Program-made: the position numbers and the translations under genes
The notes under the pieces: generated by a model
What the model was told of the DNA's origin: nothing
Database searches by the model: none
Seen by the model: only the letters and a program-made list of their open reading frames with translations
In this document: positions 23,801 through 33,228 of the stretch, one piece after another
Layout of the letters: each line of letters opens with the position of its first letter
Numbering within the stretch: position 1 is the first letter of the stretch
Assembly: GCA_951799425.1 (NCBI GenBank)
Contig: OX637404.1
Location: forward strand, 17,198,045-17,262,044
Length of the DNA: 64,000 nucleotides
Direction: 5' to 3'
Origin: Ilex aquifolium
Lineage: Eukaryota > Streptophyta > Magnoliopsida > Aquifoliales > Aquifoliaceae

Positions 23801-24917
23801 ACATGCAAGGGAAAGCGGGGGGTAACTAACTCATTATATTAACACTTGAAATCAGAGTAAAATCAACCCCACTGGGTGCAAATCGTATTTAAATATTTTA
23901 TCTCGAGTACCTGAACTATCACAGCTTCCATCATATTTGGAGTATCCTTGCATAAATTGAGAGTAATTAATGGCATGTAATGTCACTCGCATCCTAAGGT
24001 TCCCACACCTGGCAACCACTCAATCGAGATTATTCACATAAGTACTCAATAATTTTCACAAGTGAACTAACTATCCAACCCTGTTACTTATACACCATCA
24101 AAGAAGAGCCCCTACTATATGACATGGGCAGAATCAGCGTGAGATATGCCCCTGTATTTTTTTCTATCTGGGTAATACTTCAGAAGTTTTAGCATGAGGC
24201 TTAGATGAGCTGAGTGGGAAAGTATATTACCCACAACTTTGTACCAGCAAAGAGAAGTTGAATGATCAGAAAATCGCAAAATTTGACGTTTAACACACAG
24301 TGGACAGTTCCTAAAAGAACATACATCCTCATGGTCTAACTCAAATATTCTTAAGTTCATAACTGATAACTTCTTATATCCTCAAATATAGTTTAGCAAT
24401 GTTGGGCTGCAGCTTTCAAATTGTAGAATCCTCAATTCAGATACAAAATTTCATAGAACCTAGAGCTTGATACCTTCCTCCTACATTATTTGTACCTTCA
24501 GACGCTGGACATAGATTCAACACGCAAGCAAAAAAATAAAAACATTTGCTTTTCCTATTCTTTGGAAGACCAATGCACCCAATTCCCAAACACATTCACA
24601 TACCTACACACACAAGTTGTAACCACTCCAATTCAATTAGCCCAACCTAATTCAAATAATACCCATAAGTTTAATTTTTTTTTCCTTTTTCAATTTGATC
24701 AAATACGAAGCCCAACAAAGATGAATTACGCAGCAAAATTAATTATATAAAAGCACCTAAAATTTAAAAGGACGAGCGTTTAAGACAGAAAAAGAACTAA
24801 CCACCAAGAGTAAGAGACAACGTGATCGAGCTTGAGAACGAGTAAGAGCGTGAAGCAGGTGAGCAACGTGTGGGCTGCCACAGCCTGCAAGGACTTTGCG
24901 ACTCTTCTCCAGCTCAT
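2827..24917 (-). CDS. TMEM185-like multispanning membrane protein (transmembrane Fragile-X-F-associated family), 5' six exons
   Basis: Six coding exons on the minus strand join in frame with GT-AG borders: 24802-24917 (start [19 protein letters not shown]), 14869-14959, 14674-14758, 14249-14330, 11602-11671, 2827-2896. Exon phases agree at every join. Recognisable stretches are '[15 protein letters not shown]', '[18 protein letters not shown]', '[14 protein letters not shown]', '[18 protein letters not shown]' and '[15 protein letters not shown]'. These are characteristic of the plant TMEM185-like family, which has several membrane helices; plant members often add a C-terminal RING finger. 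The cellular role is poorly defined. The coding part seen ends at ...LKLCG with a GT donor, so the C-terminal exons should lie left of base 1 or are lost. Introns 1 and 5 (9.8 and 8.7 kb) are inflated by copia insertions. No internal stop or frameshift is seen in these exons, so the gene may be functional. Confidence 0.88.
2897..3896. other. Intron 5, part between exon 6 and the composite copia element
   Basis: Non-coding. From about 3109 a short piece starting TAGGCCTGTCAATT resembles the end of the MITE family at 27932, but no partner end is visible. 3640-3896 starts with a 'CTTGTTTGGACAACC' motif and runs into CCACCA-type trinucleotide sequence. This tract is the site of the copia insertion and continues after it at 10320. 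Confidence 0.5.
3727..3896. repeat. CCACCA-rich tract, left half
   Basis: Degenerate ACC/CAC trinucleotide repeats. The same sequence type resumes at 10320, so the composite copia element split one tract. A reverse-orientation relative lies at 39790-40190. Confidence 0.6.
3897..4082 (-). repeat. 3' LTR of the composite copia element
   Basis: Read on the minus strand it starts TGTTGAGAGTATTATT and ends CTTAATA; the other LTR ends CTTAGCA. Similarity to 10131-10319 runs over the full length. ACCAC lies immediately outside. Confidence 0.88.
4294..5620 (-). pseudogene. Second copia pol module: RT and RNase H, decayed
   Basis: On the minus strand it reads from '[19 protein letters not shown]' near 5615 through '[15 protein letters not shown]' (5400) and the catalytic '[11 protein letters not shown]' (about 5000-5030) to the RNase H motifs '[20 protein letters not shown]' and '[15 protein letters not shown]' (4294-4848). 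Several stops and frame changes interrupt it. It has no gag, protease or integrase upstream of 5620, where the sequence turns into the LTR-like end of the other module. It is probably the 3' half of the element that owns the outer LTRs. Confidence 0.8.
5732..9081 (-). pseudogene. First copia gag-pol module, decayed
   Basis: Minus-strand order is gag (ATG at 9081, [16 protein letters not shown], 'VKLNGCNY'), gag body (8231-8587), integrase pieces (7530-8019, with '[20 protein letters not shown]'), RT (7290-6556) and RNase H (6348-5732, '[20 protein letters not shown]'). RT has '[23 protein letters not shown]' and the catalytic box reads YVDN rather than YVDD, so the second aspartate is lost. 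Many stops and frameshifts. It ends at a polypurine-like AAGGGGGAA (about 5692-5705) followed by TGTTAAGG, the start of an LTR unlike the outer pair. Not functional. Confidence 0.8.
10119..10130 (-). other. Primer-binding site of the composite copia element
   Basis: Minus strand TTGTATCAGAGC, directly adjacent to the LTR end. It matches the usual copia site TGGTATCAGAGC (initiator tRNA-Met) except for one base. Confidence 0.75.
10131..10319 (-). repeat. 5' LTR of the composite copia element
   Basis: Partner of 3897-4082. On the minus strand it runs TGTTGAGAG...CTTAGCA. ACCAC lies immediately outside at 10320-10324. Confidence 0.88.
10320..11601. other. Intron 5, remainder
   Basis: Starts with the second half of the CCACCA-rich tract (to about 10470), then a short CA repeat at 10615-10640. 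The rest is AT-rich with no coding signal that I can support. Confidence 0.5.
11672..14248. other. Intron 4, with two small tandem duplications
   Basis: No exon recognised. A 48-bp unit starting TGATCCTTGGG lies at 11922 and again at 11970. A 64-bp unit starting TATGTTGGATAGGAAGG lies at 13371-13434 and again at 13435-13498, with a few changes. I see nothing else that can be named. Confidence 0.55.
14960..15526. other. Intron 1, downstream part, with dispersed repeat copies
   Basis: Two related copies of a dispersed repeat (about 15158-15300 and 15398-15520). Each begins near 'TTAGAGCATCCAACTCAAAA' and ends near 'ATTCGTGTGGGATGTAAG' plus a pyrimidine-rich tail. A third copy is at about 23480-23640 in the same intron. 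Family unknown. Confidence 0.55.
15527..15688 (+). repeat. 5' LTR of the intron-1 copia element
   Basis: Starts TGTTGGAGTTATAGC and ends CATATCTCAAGT, just before the primer site. It contains TATATATACG at about 15635, a plausible TATA box. The end is GT rather than CA; the ends are fixed by the target duplication and the primer site. Confidence 0.85.
15689..15701 (+). other. Primer-binding site of the intron-1 copia element
   Basis: TGGTATCAGAACC directly after the 5' LTR, of the initiator-tRNA-Met type used by plant copia elements. Confidence 0.8.
15740..16280 (+). repeat. Degenerate minisatellite in the copia leader
   Basis: The long 5' leader between primer site and gag is built of imperfect repeats of a CCCAGCAACCCATAG / CAAACCAGCGAAA type and is almost free of T. 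It gives long open frames on both strands with low-complexity products, which I do not regard as genes. Confidence 0.7.
16586..21091 (+). pseudogene. Copia gag-pol polyprotein, interrupted
   Basis: The start [16 protein letters not shown] at 16586 begins gag. A frameshift near 16810 moves the reading to 16804-17343; after one stop it continues from about 17344. The zinc knuckle [14 protein letters not shown] (17523-17565) is intact, and so is the protease motif [11 protein letters not shown] (about 17818). Integrase runs from about 18270: '[15 protein letters not shown]', '[12 protein letters not shown]', '[11 protein letters not shown]' give the D, D and E residues. RT spans about 19610-20567 with '[10 protein letters not shown]' and '[10 protein letters not shown]'; RNase H runs 20580-21080 with '[19 protein letters not shown]' and '[13 protein letters not shown]'. 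At least six stops or frame shifts (near 16810, 17341, 17900, 18460, 19030, 19840, 20175, 20565). Catalytic motifs survive but no full protein could be made. Confidence 0.88.
21101..21260 (+). repeat. 3' LTR of the intron-1 copia element
   Basis: Partner of 15527-15688; it starts TATTGGAG (first G changed) and ends CTCAAGT, followed by ATAAG. It differs from the 5' LTR by scattered substitutions and small indels. Confidence 0.85.
21261..24801. other. Intron 1, upstream part
   Basis: No exon recognised on either strand. It contains one copy of the dispersed repeat noted at 15398 (about 23480-23640). Short open frames here have no recognisable domains. Confidence 0.5.
23480..23640. repeat. Dispersed repeat, third copy
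   Basis: Begins 'TAGAGCATCCAACACAAAA', with 'CACTATATAAACTAATT' in the middle and 'CAATCATTCGATGTGGGAGA' near the end. It clearly matches the copies at 15158 and 15398, but is not assigned to a family. Confidence 0.6.
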
Positions 24918-25260
24918 TGCCTTGCTTTCAATCATCCACCGGAGTTTCAAAAGCGCGAACTTCAGAACATATATATATAGAGAGAGAGAGATGAAATCAG
25001 AGCTATTTTATGGCTTGATTTTCAGAAAGATACTTTCGGAGTATGTGGAGATTACAAGGGAAGGTGAAGACAAAGGAAAGACAGAAGAAGAAGAAGAAAG
25101 GTAAGTTTGGAAGCTAGAGAGAGAGAGAGAACGAAGGCGGAGGTTAAAGTTATATTCGGTGGGCGCCATTAAACTATTAAAGATGTTTTCTCTGTTTGTA
25201 TTTAATTAGGTAAAAACCAAACTATTCAATTCCTCCCTGTCGCTCTCTCTCTCTAGTCTC
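24918..25260 (-). promoter_or_regulatory. Probable 5' leader and promoter of the TMEM185-like gene
   Basis: Upstream of the ATG at 24917 (minus strand) come CT repeats at 24980-24992 and 25118-25130, GAA/CTT repeats at 25083-25100, and a GGCGCCCACC box at about 25160. CT-rich leaders are common in plant genes. I do not see a convincing TATA box, and the transcription start cannot be placed from sequence alone. Confidence 0.4.
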
Positions 25261-26253
25261 TATCCTCACTTTGTAACGTTGCTTTCACGGCAAAGTAACG
25301 CCTTCATTTGATTTTTATTCTTTCTTTTTAATTTCCATAGGACAAATAACATTGTCATCTGTGATCTTGCGGGTGTGATTAGATGACAGAATTCGATTAG
25401 ATTGAAGATGTAAAAAAATATTTTTTCTCATATAATTTAAATTTATCTATCATTGAATTAGACTGGTTAAGATTTAATGACTAATATCATTTTTAGTGTT
25501 TGAATAGTATATAAACACTTTATGTGGGACCCATTAAAAATGGTGATGTAATATGGTATCACGGATTGTTTCGCCTCTAGTCTATTCAATTTAACATCAT
25601 GTTTGGTTTATAAATTAACATTTGATGAATTCCAAACAAATTTTTCTTACATGTAATTTTTAAAAATGTTGTAATTTCATATCCTCTAAACAAGTGTTCA
25701 TATGTTACGAGTATTATTGAGAATTAATTCAAGTTCTTATTAATTATTTATTTATTTTATTTTAAGTTGTTAATTAATTTTAGTCCAAATAGAATATTTT
25801 TTTATTAGAAGTTAGTTTATTATTTAAATTAATTGTCTTGTTGGAGAAGACGTCTTGATCTTCTTGAGGAATGTCAGTTGAGCTTCACTTTGACAAAATA
25901 AATTTGTTGAACAAAAATCACATTGTTAAAAAACATAGGAGGAGGAGACGAAGGAGACGAGAGAGAGAATGAGAAGAGAACATGGCAATTCGGTCATTTC
26001 CATTAGTTATCCTCGCCAAAAAACTTATAGTCTCCCTTGGGTTTTATTTAATCTATGTAGATGGGTTAAAATTGACTTTTCAAATCAGGTTGGGATAAAA
26101 TCCGAATGAATTTTTTGACATATTTTTACTTACCAAACATGGGATATATGAGCCCCACATTTTCTTATCCTATTCTATCATAATTATCCCTTTTTAACCC
26201 GCAATCCAAACATATCCTATAGGTTTATAATTGTTATATCTTACAAGCAAACA
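25261..26253. other. Intergenic AT-rich sequence
   Basis: No open frame, RNA gene or bounded repeat that I can support. At about 25955-26220 the text resembles eroded MITE sequence ('ACCAAACATGGGATATATGAG', 'CCAAACATATCCTA'). Confidence 0.4.
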
Positions 26254-26581
26254 TCTATATAATAAAGTAGTTAGAATAATTTGTCTTGAGCTTTTCGCAG
26301 CTCAAATCATTTTCATGCTTTTGATCCGACGATCCTAATTAATCTACATTCCTACAGGACTCTACTACATTCATTTTATCTCTCATCATCCCCATTCAAA
26401 CCATTGGAGAGATTGGCTTGGACTGTTATATCCATACATATATATATATATATAAAATAAAAATAAAATATATCTAAAATCTATTAAAACTCTAATAATA
26501 AGGATTATCTATAATAAAATATAAGTTCATTAACATATACCATCCTATTTATCTATCTATATATATCTATATTGATATCTA
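26254..26581 (+). repeat. Helitron-type 5' segment, tandem copy 1 (328 bp)
   Basis: Starts TCTATATAATAAAGTAG, followed by 'TTTGTCTTGAGCTTTTCGC' and 'GATCCGACGATCCTAA'. The same start opens other Helitron-like units in the window (26582, 29655, 31585). The whole segment is repeated head-to-tail from 26582 with only scattered differences and a longer AT tract. Confidence 0.7.
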
Positions 26582-26760
26582 TCTATATAATAAAGTAGTT
26601 AGAATAGTTTGTCTTGAGCTTTTCGCGGCTCAGATCATTTTCAGGCTTTTGATCCGACGATCCTAATTAATCTATATTCCTATAGGACTCTACTACATTC
26701 TTTTTATCTATCATCATCCCCATTCAAACCATTGGAGAGATTGGCTTGGACTGTTATATC

Positions 26761-26799
<39 letters not shown>

Positions 26800-26927
26800 T
26801 AAAAATAAAATATATCTAAAATCTATTAAAACTCTAATAATAAGGATTATCTATAATAAAATATAAGTTCATTAACATATACCGTCCTATTTATCTATCT
26901 ATATATATCTATATTGATATCTATATA
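26582..26927 (+). repeat. Helitron-type 5' segment, tandem copy 2
   Basis: Near-identical to 26254-26581 but with an expanded (AT)n tract at 26766-26796. It is cut at its end by the inverted-repeat element at 26928. Related downstream sequence continues at about 27755-27910. Confidence 0.7.
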
Positions 26928-27753
26928 CATAGTTGTTAAATCGCAATTCGTATCGTGAATCGGAATCCTAAATTTGAGAATCGTGAATCGTATCGAATCG
27001 TGAATCGTAAGATTCGACACAAAATTTGAACAAAAATAAAAAATACTACTACATATTTAAAATAGACAAAATATTGAATATTGAACATTATTGCATTCTA
27101 AAAATAATCAATTGACATAATCACATCGTCTAAATGGAAAGACGCTAGCCTTTTGTTTATTTTTCATCTTTTGTTTAACTATTTCAAATTTAACAACTTG
27201 AAAAAAAAAATTCATTAAAGAACCATAGTTATTCAAGAATCAAAATAGTGACACTTAGTATAGATTAGGTTACAAACATGAATGGAAAAAGAACAAATAA
27301 AAAAATTAATTAGGAGAAAACATATTAGCCAACATATTGAAACAAAATATTAGAACCTAACAAATTACTCATGAAAGAATTGAGAGCAAAAATCAACTGA
27401 TGATTCGAGAGCGTTAGTCGTGACCTTTAACTTTAGACAAGGTCAGAGAGAGATAACGAGCAAAGAGGTTGAGTTTTTTTAGGGCGTGGGTTCTTCTGTA
27501 AACAAAACGACGTTGTTTTACTGTTTAGCGGACAAAACGACATTGTTTTACCAAAAATTTAGGTTTTTAAAAAAAGTGATTGAATCGTGCGATTCGTGCG
27601 ATTCGTGAGATACGAATCGAATCGTATGAATCGTACGATTTAGGCGCGATTCAACTCTAAAACGATTCTCATATAAGATACGAATCGTTTTGTGCCTGTA
27701 TCGAACCGAATCGTACGAATCGAATCGCGAATCGTACGATTTTGATAACTATG
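26928..27753. mobile_element. Inverted-repeat MITE rich in ATCGTACGATTCG motifs (826 bp)
   Basis: The left end CATAGTTGTTAAATCG mirrors the right end CGATTTTGATAACTATG. Both subterminal regions (to about 27010 and from 27570) are packed with GAATCGTA / TACGATTC words in both directions. The middle is AT-rich and non-coding. The flanks are simple CTATATA repeats, so the target duplication cannot be fixed. It is a non-autonomous DNA element by structure; superfamily not decided. Confidence 0.65.
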
Positions 27754-27931
27754 TCTCTATATATATATATAATCCAATTTATATAATAAGCAGTTCAAAC
27801 GCGTAATTTAAAATTAACAAAATAATAATACAATAACAAGGATTATCGCTAACAAAATATATGTTTATTAACATATGTCATCCTATATCTATCTATCTAT
27901 ATCTATATATATAATTTATAATATAAAACAA

Positions 27932-28577
27932 TAGGCCTGTCAAAATTCGATACGACACAAATCAACATGAATTAAACGGGTTTGGGTGGTAAACGGGTTG
28001 ACCCGTTAGACACGTTTAATAAACGGGTTGTGTTCGGGTGAGATCTGTCAACCCATTTACTCGTTTAAATAAATTTAATATAATAATAAATTATATATAT
28101 AAAATAATGAATGAGCAAAGGAAAAAAAATAAAGAAAACATTTCAAAAAAAAAAAAGTAAGGACATCAGTAGTAGGAAAGTGAAGCTTTGAGCTTTGAGA
28201 CATTGAATTGTCTTTTGGCCCTTTTCTTTGAATCCCACATTAACAAGGAGTGGAGAGGGGAGACTTCAGTTGCCTATAAAAAAGGTAGTGAACTTCTCAT
28301 TTTAACCAACTTTTGTGGTGTGATTTTCACGTGAGTTGTTGACTGGAATTCCTTCAATTAAGGAAAGTACAGTTGGAAGCAAAGAAATGGAGTGTAAAAA
28401 TTTATTAAAATAATATTTTTTTATTTTTTTTTAAAGGGGTTAAACGAGTCATGTCGTGTTACCTGTTTATTAAACGGTTCGTGTTAAAAACTTTTACCCG
28501 TTTATTAAACGTATCGTGTATGGGTTTATATGTTTTTCACTCGTCACCCGTTTAACCCGACACGATTGACACCCCTA
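27932..28577. mobile_element. hAT-type MITE with 8-bp duplication TAAAACAA (646 bp)
   Basis: Ends TAGGCCTGTCAAAATTCGATACGA and (reverse complement of right end) TAGGGGTGTCAATCGTGTCGGG form imperfect inverted repeats. TAAAACAA is present on both sides (27924-27931 and 28578-28585). Subterminal blocks repeat AAACGGGT / ACCCGTTT words. It has no coding sequence. An 8-bp duplication fits hAT. It is inserted into the start of a Helitron-like unit whose sequence resumes after 28585. Confidence 0.85.
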
Positions 28578-28585
28578 TAAAACAA

Positions 28586-28669
28586 CACAGACTTCAATAA
28601 GCCCATCCGACAGTCTTAAATAAACTTATCAAGCAGCCACCATTATATATATATATAATTTGTGATATA
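28586..28669 (+). repeat. Helitron-like fragment, second family
   Basis: Carries 'GACTTCAATAAGCCCATCCGACAGTCT', matching the second Helitron-like family at 34333 and (reverse) 40566. It was separated from its start by the MITE at 27932. Confidence 0.55.
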
Positions 28670-29654
28670 TTTATATATTAAGGGAGTTATCATTGTTTGT
28701 CTTGAGTTTTTATGGGTCAAATTGTTGTAAGATTATTGATCAAATGATCAAAACTACTCCTCCAAATTTTTTTCCCGCGTAAAAATTGCAAGAATCCTTT
28801 CATTTTACTCGATTATCGATTCGAAATGATTATGATTAAGATTCGAATTGAGTTGAATTTAATTGTCAAGTATAAAGTATATATTTTTGTTTAAACTTAA
28901 ATTTGCTTGAATTTTACGAATATTCAAAGTTGAAGTCAAAATTGAAATTGATTGTAAAAATAATAAAGAATAGTTAAATTAAAAAAAAATTATGGTGTTA
29001 TTGTGAACGGGAATAGGTAAGAATTAGTTTGTATGTTTAAGATAGAAGCGTTAATTAAGTCGAACTTAAATTCAATTCTCGATTTGACGTAATTATGATT
29101 AAGACTCGAATTGAGCTAAATTTGACTGTCAAGTATAAAGTACAAATTCTTACTTAAACTTAAATTCGATTGAATTTTACGAATATTTAAGTTGAACTGA
29201 AATAAAAACTGATTTTAATTTCTTAACAAAATTTTTTACATTTACTAGAATTCACGTGAAACTTTTGAATATTTTCCTCACAAAAGTTACACAAACTCAC
29301 ATTGAAAAAATAGTGCAAAGATAATGTTGTAAACTTTAGGTAGAAACCTGCAGAAACACAAATAGTTATAATTTTTTCAAATTTGAGATAAAGTTTATTA
29401 AAAATGTCAAAATCGTAGATGTTTGATAAATAATAATTATATTTTCACAGATTTTTGAATTATTATGTTACAGTAGTTGTAACGTGATTTTCGTTATATA
29501 AAAGTTTAATTATATATATTCTGCATATAGATTGAACAATATCAATTTGATCGTTGTATTGTTCAAATTATATTTGACATTGTCTTTATTTATAAACAAA
29601 TATTTGTAATTTTTTACAAGTAAAATAGTGTCTTCAGGCACGGGCAATTACTAG
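28670..29654 (+). mobile_element. Helitron-like element, copy 1 (985 bp)
   Basis: Aligns along its length with 33229-34215. The start is TTTATATATTAAGGGAG (TC in the other copy). The end has a 'GTGTCTTCAGGCACGGGCAA' stem followed by TTACTAG, a CTRR terminus. No terminal inverted repeats, no target duplication and no Rep/helicase coding: a non-autonomous Helitron by structure. The next unit starts at the very next base. Confidence 0.75.
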
Positions 29655-29883
29655 TCTATATAATAAAGTAGCTAGAATAGTTTGTCTTGAGCTTTTCGCG
29701 GCTCAGATCGCTTGACGATTATTGATCCGACGGTCCTCATGCGAAATTTTTTTAAGACTCATATCTCTCATCTAACTCTCTCTCCCTAATTGAACTTTCA
29801 TTCTTTTTACAACTCTAAGACTCTCATATCTCATATAACTCTTTCTCTATCTCATACTCTCTCTCCTATCTCTCACAAGTTTT

Positions 29884-30395
29884 CAGGGGTGGCAATTGGA
29901 GGCCTAAAGCGAAAACACTAATGAGATCTTTTTTTTTATTTTTAATATTAATTTTTATAAAAAAATTAATTTATTTTCAATTTATTATATGAGAGAGATC
30001 TAAGAATGACGTGTTAGTGTTACTGAAAAAAATATTTTAACTTTTGTTTTTTTTTTTATTAGAAAGAGAGTTTAATTTTAACTTTTTTTTTAATATTTTG
30101 TACTAATTTTTACACACAGGGAGAGAAATGGTAAATATGAGTTGATTTTTGAGTATTTTTTATTTTTTCAACTTATGTTTTTTAGATTTTTAATGTTATG
30201 AATTGAATTATGGACTCAAATTATTACAATAAAAATGTTGATTGTACTTAATATTTTGGGGCCTTTTTTTAGGGTTTAAAATTTAAAGGATTTAATTTTT
30301 TTATGGATTAGTAATGTACCTAAAAATTTGGGGCCTTCTAAAAATTTGGGGTCTAAAGCCCATGCTTTTTTTTTAATGTTGTTGAGCCGGCCCTG
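29884..30395. mobile_element. hAT-type MITE, CAGGG termini (512 bp)
   Basis: Starts CAGGGGTGGCAATTGG and ends GTTGAGCCGGCCCTG. The 8-bp flanks CAAGTTTT (29876-29883) and CATGTTTT (30396-30403) match at seven of eight positions. AT-rich, non-coding. A decayed relative lies at about 37435-38000 (same 'ATAGGGCCTAAAG' and 'GTTGAGCC' words). Confidence 0.75.
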
Positions 30396-30654
30396 CATGT
30401 TTTAAACACATACTCTCTTATATCTCACATAACTCTCTTGGATGGTTATATAGATCTAATAATAACAAAATACATTTAATACATATTAAAACTCAAAGCA
30501 AGGATTATCTCTAACAAATTATAGGTTCATCAACACATGTCATCCTATATATATCTATCTATTTATATCTATATGATCCTAATTAGATTTTCATTCTTTT
30601 TACATCTCTCTCCTATCTCTCACACATTTTAAATATAAACACTCTCATCTCTTA

Positions 30655-31014
30655 GAGCATCTGCAACCATGACTCAAAATTTTACTCAAATTTGAGTCTA
30701 AATTTGAGTAAAAGCTTGATTTGATACAAATAACTCCAATGGACAAACTCAAATTTAAAGAAGGAAAAACCCAAATTTAAATGAGGGCAAACCCAAATTT
30801 AAAAGAGAATAAAGATGATCATTGGATTTTTAAAAAATGTTAAAATCTCACCATTAAAGATTTGGGTAAGGATTTAGTCTCCCTTGATTTGAGTAAAAAA
30901 ATAAGTTTCCTTTGATTTGGTATAAGTTTGAGTCGAAGGTTGGAGCAAGTTTTTTATACTTTTTTACTCAAATTTAAATTTGAGTCTAAATTTGAGTTAG
31001 GGTAGGAGATGCTA
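30655..31014. mobile_element. Tourist-like MITE (360 bp)
   Basis: Terminal inverted repeats: left GAGCATCTGCAACCATGACT, right (reverse complement) TAGCATCTCCTACCCTAACT; both are followed by ACTCAAATTTGAG-type words. TTA flanks both sides (30652-30654, 31015-31017), which fits the 3-bp duplication of PIF/Harbinger-derived MITEs. Confidence 0.75.
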
Positions 31015-31584
31015 TTAGATATATCCAACCATCCAAGCCAAATTCTCTAACTCCTATTACTTTATCATTATTTGCGTTTAGGATAAGAAAGAGTGTGTGT
31101 GAGTATGAGGTAGATAGAGAAATAAAGTTATCTAATACCCATTAAAGCTCTAATTACAAGGATTCTCTAATAAACAATTTAAATACACACTCTCTCATCT
31201 CTCATATAACTCTCTCTCTCATCTCTCATACGTTTATCTCATCTCTCATATAACACTCTCTCTATCTATCTATCTCATACTCACTCTCTCTCTATACACC
31301 CGCCAACGCACACACGCCAATATCAACTCCTACCAAAAAAAGAAGAAGATATTTTAGAGGTATAAAATATATAAATTGAGTACATATTGATATTTTTTAG
31401 GGGTCGTGTTTTTAGAGAAAGTTTTGTCAATATTTTTTAGAAAATAGTGTTTTCAAATTGATTTGAATTGTGTAACTAAAGAAAATAATAAAAAATAAAG
31501 TACTGTTTAAAAATATTTATATCACATGACCAGTGCTCGTGATTTTTAGGTTACTTAGTATCTTCAGGCACGGGTTATTACTAA

Positions 31585-32844
31585 TTTATATAATAAAATA
31601 GCTAGATTTCTTTATCTTTAGTTTTTTGCGGCTCAGATCGTTTGACGATTATTGATCCGACGGTCTTAATTGGACTTTCATCTTTTTTACAACTCTAAGA
31701 CTCTCATATAACTCTTTTTCTACACACTCTCCCATCTCTCATATAAATCTCTCTCTCTATATATATCTCATACTCTCTTTCACTTAGCATTATTTGTTTT
31801 GACGATCCTAATTAGACTTTCATTTTATCTCTATCTCTCTCTATCTCATACTCTCTCATTGTTTGTCTTGCCGATCATAATTGGACTTCTTTACTCAAAA
31901 CATACATTTGTATGATTTTATAGATGAGAAAATATGTAAATGTTTAATTTTTTTTTTCTGGTTGTAGACGTTTAAAGCCAAATTAATTATCAATAAAAAA
32001 ATAACAAGTGATATCAATTGCACTAAAAAAATAAAAAAATTCAAAATCAAGCTAATCACCAATAAAAAATAACAAGTGATACCAATTACACTAAAAAATT
32101 TCAAAATGAAGCTAATTACTAATAAAAAAATAATGACCAATAAAAAAATAAAGGAAACCCATTGCACAAAAAAAAAATATTCAAAACCAACTATAAATTT
32201 CTTTTTCCTTATTTGCATCAATTTTCCTTTGCTAATGTTCATATTTTTTTTGAATACTTGAATAATGTAAAATAAACACCGAAACGACAAAAAAGTCAAT
32301 TAAATTAATTTTTTTTTTTTGATGTTATGAAATTTTGATTTTGTTGAGTTGGTTTAATTGTAGCATGAGAATATTTCTGTAGCATCTGAGAAGTCATAGC
32401 AACAGAGAATTTAAATCAATTGTCCTCGCAATTACAAGCAGATTCACTGAGCAATATTAGTTCAGTTGGGCTTTTTTCTATTTCTTGAAAATTTGATTTG
32501 TTCAATGTGGCTGATTCATTTGATTTAATTCGATGATTTAATTGTGTGTTCTTAATGATATTCTTTCTTAAAACTAGACAACCTATTCATTAGATTTAGT
32601 CAGAGATTGAAAAAATGAACACTCATTTGGCGGAAAGAAGAGTCGCCATAAAGAAATGTATGGTAGGATAGTTTTGTAATAGTGTTAGTTTAAGTTCACA
32701 GGGATTCTCGGATTGTATTAATATGATATGATTCTTCTTCATTTCAACCTTTTTCACTTCTTTTATTTAAGACATTCTTGGATGTCCCATTTGCTTGGTG
32801 AATTTTTTGTGTTAAGAGTGTCTTCAGGTACGGGTAATGACTAA
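31585..32844 (+). mobile_element. Helitron-like element
   Basis: Starts TTTATATAATAAAATAGCTAG directly after the CTAA end of the previous unit and ends with 'TCTTCAGGTACGGGTAATGACTAA'. It contains a 'GCGGCTCAGATCGTTTGACG' block near the start, as in the other units. Long low-complexity frames at 31895-32299 are AT-rich and not taken as a gene. Confidence 0.65.
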
Positions 32845-33228
32845 AGTAGCTAGGAAAGTTTGTCTTAAGCTTTTCACGGCTCAGATCAGTTGACAATTAT
32901 TGATCCGATGGTCCTAATATGAAATTCCCTCCTCCAATTTTTTGAACAAGACTTTCATTCCTTCCACAATTCTAAGACTCCTATCTCTTTTATAACTCTT
33001 TCTCTATCACTATCTCATACTACACATTAATTAGGTCGTTAATTATAATTCTATATAATTAAGAATTATTTTTAAAAATTTTAAATAAATAAATGAACTT
33101 TAAATACAGATTCTTTGCGTCAAAACGAGTCGAATGACTATAATATATGTCATATTTTGTATTGAAATAAAAAATTTATAATATTCGAATGGTATAATAG
33201 GCAAATAATATATATAATTTGTGATATA
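32845..33228 (+). repeat. Truncated Helitron-like start plus AT-rich spacer
   Basis: Joins directly to the CTAA end of the previous unit, in the middle of the usual start (AGTAGCTAGGAAAGTTTGTC...). It reads like the other units to about 33020. After that it is AT-rich, without a matching 3' end before the next unit at 33229. Confidence 0.55.

Larger units (their letters stand above)
29655..31584 (+). mobile_element. Helitron-like element with two nested MITEs
   Basis: Starts TCTATATAATAAAGTAGCTAG and ends with 'ATCTTCAGGCACGGGTTATTACTAA' (CTRR). It carries MITEs at 29884-30395 and 30655-31014. Without them it is about 1.06 kb. Many CTCTCTC and CTCATATAAC tracts, no coding. Confidence 0.7.

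Noticed and set aside
26254..26927. CRISPR-like repeat array
   Set aside because: Only two long tandem units with no spacers, in a plant genome; a Helitron segment duplication explains it.
30655..31014. Regulatory stem-loop of a non-coding RNA
   Set aside because: Inverted ends with a TTA duplication identify it as a MITE.
31895..32299. 134-residue minus-strand open frame rich in Ile, Phe and Leu, like a membrane protein
   Set aside because: AT-rich low-complexity repeats ('ATAACAAGTGATACCAATT' units) inside a Helitron-like unit explain it.
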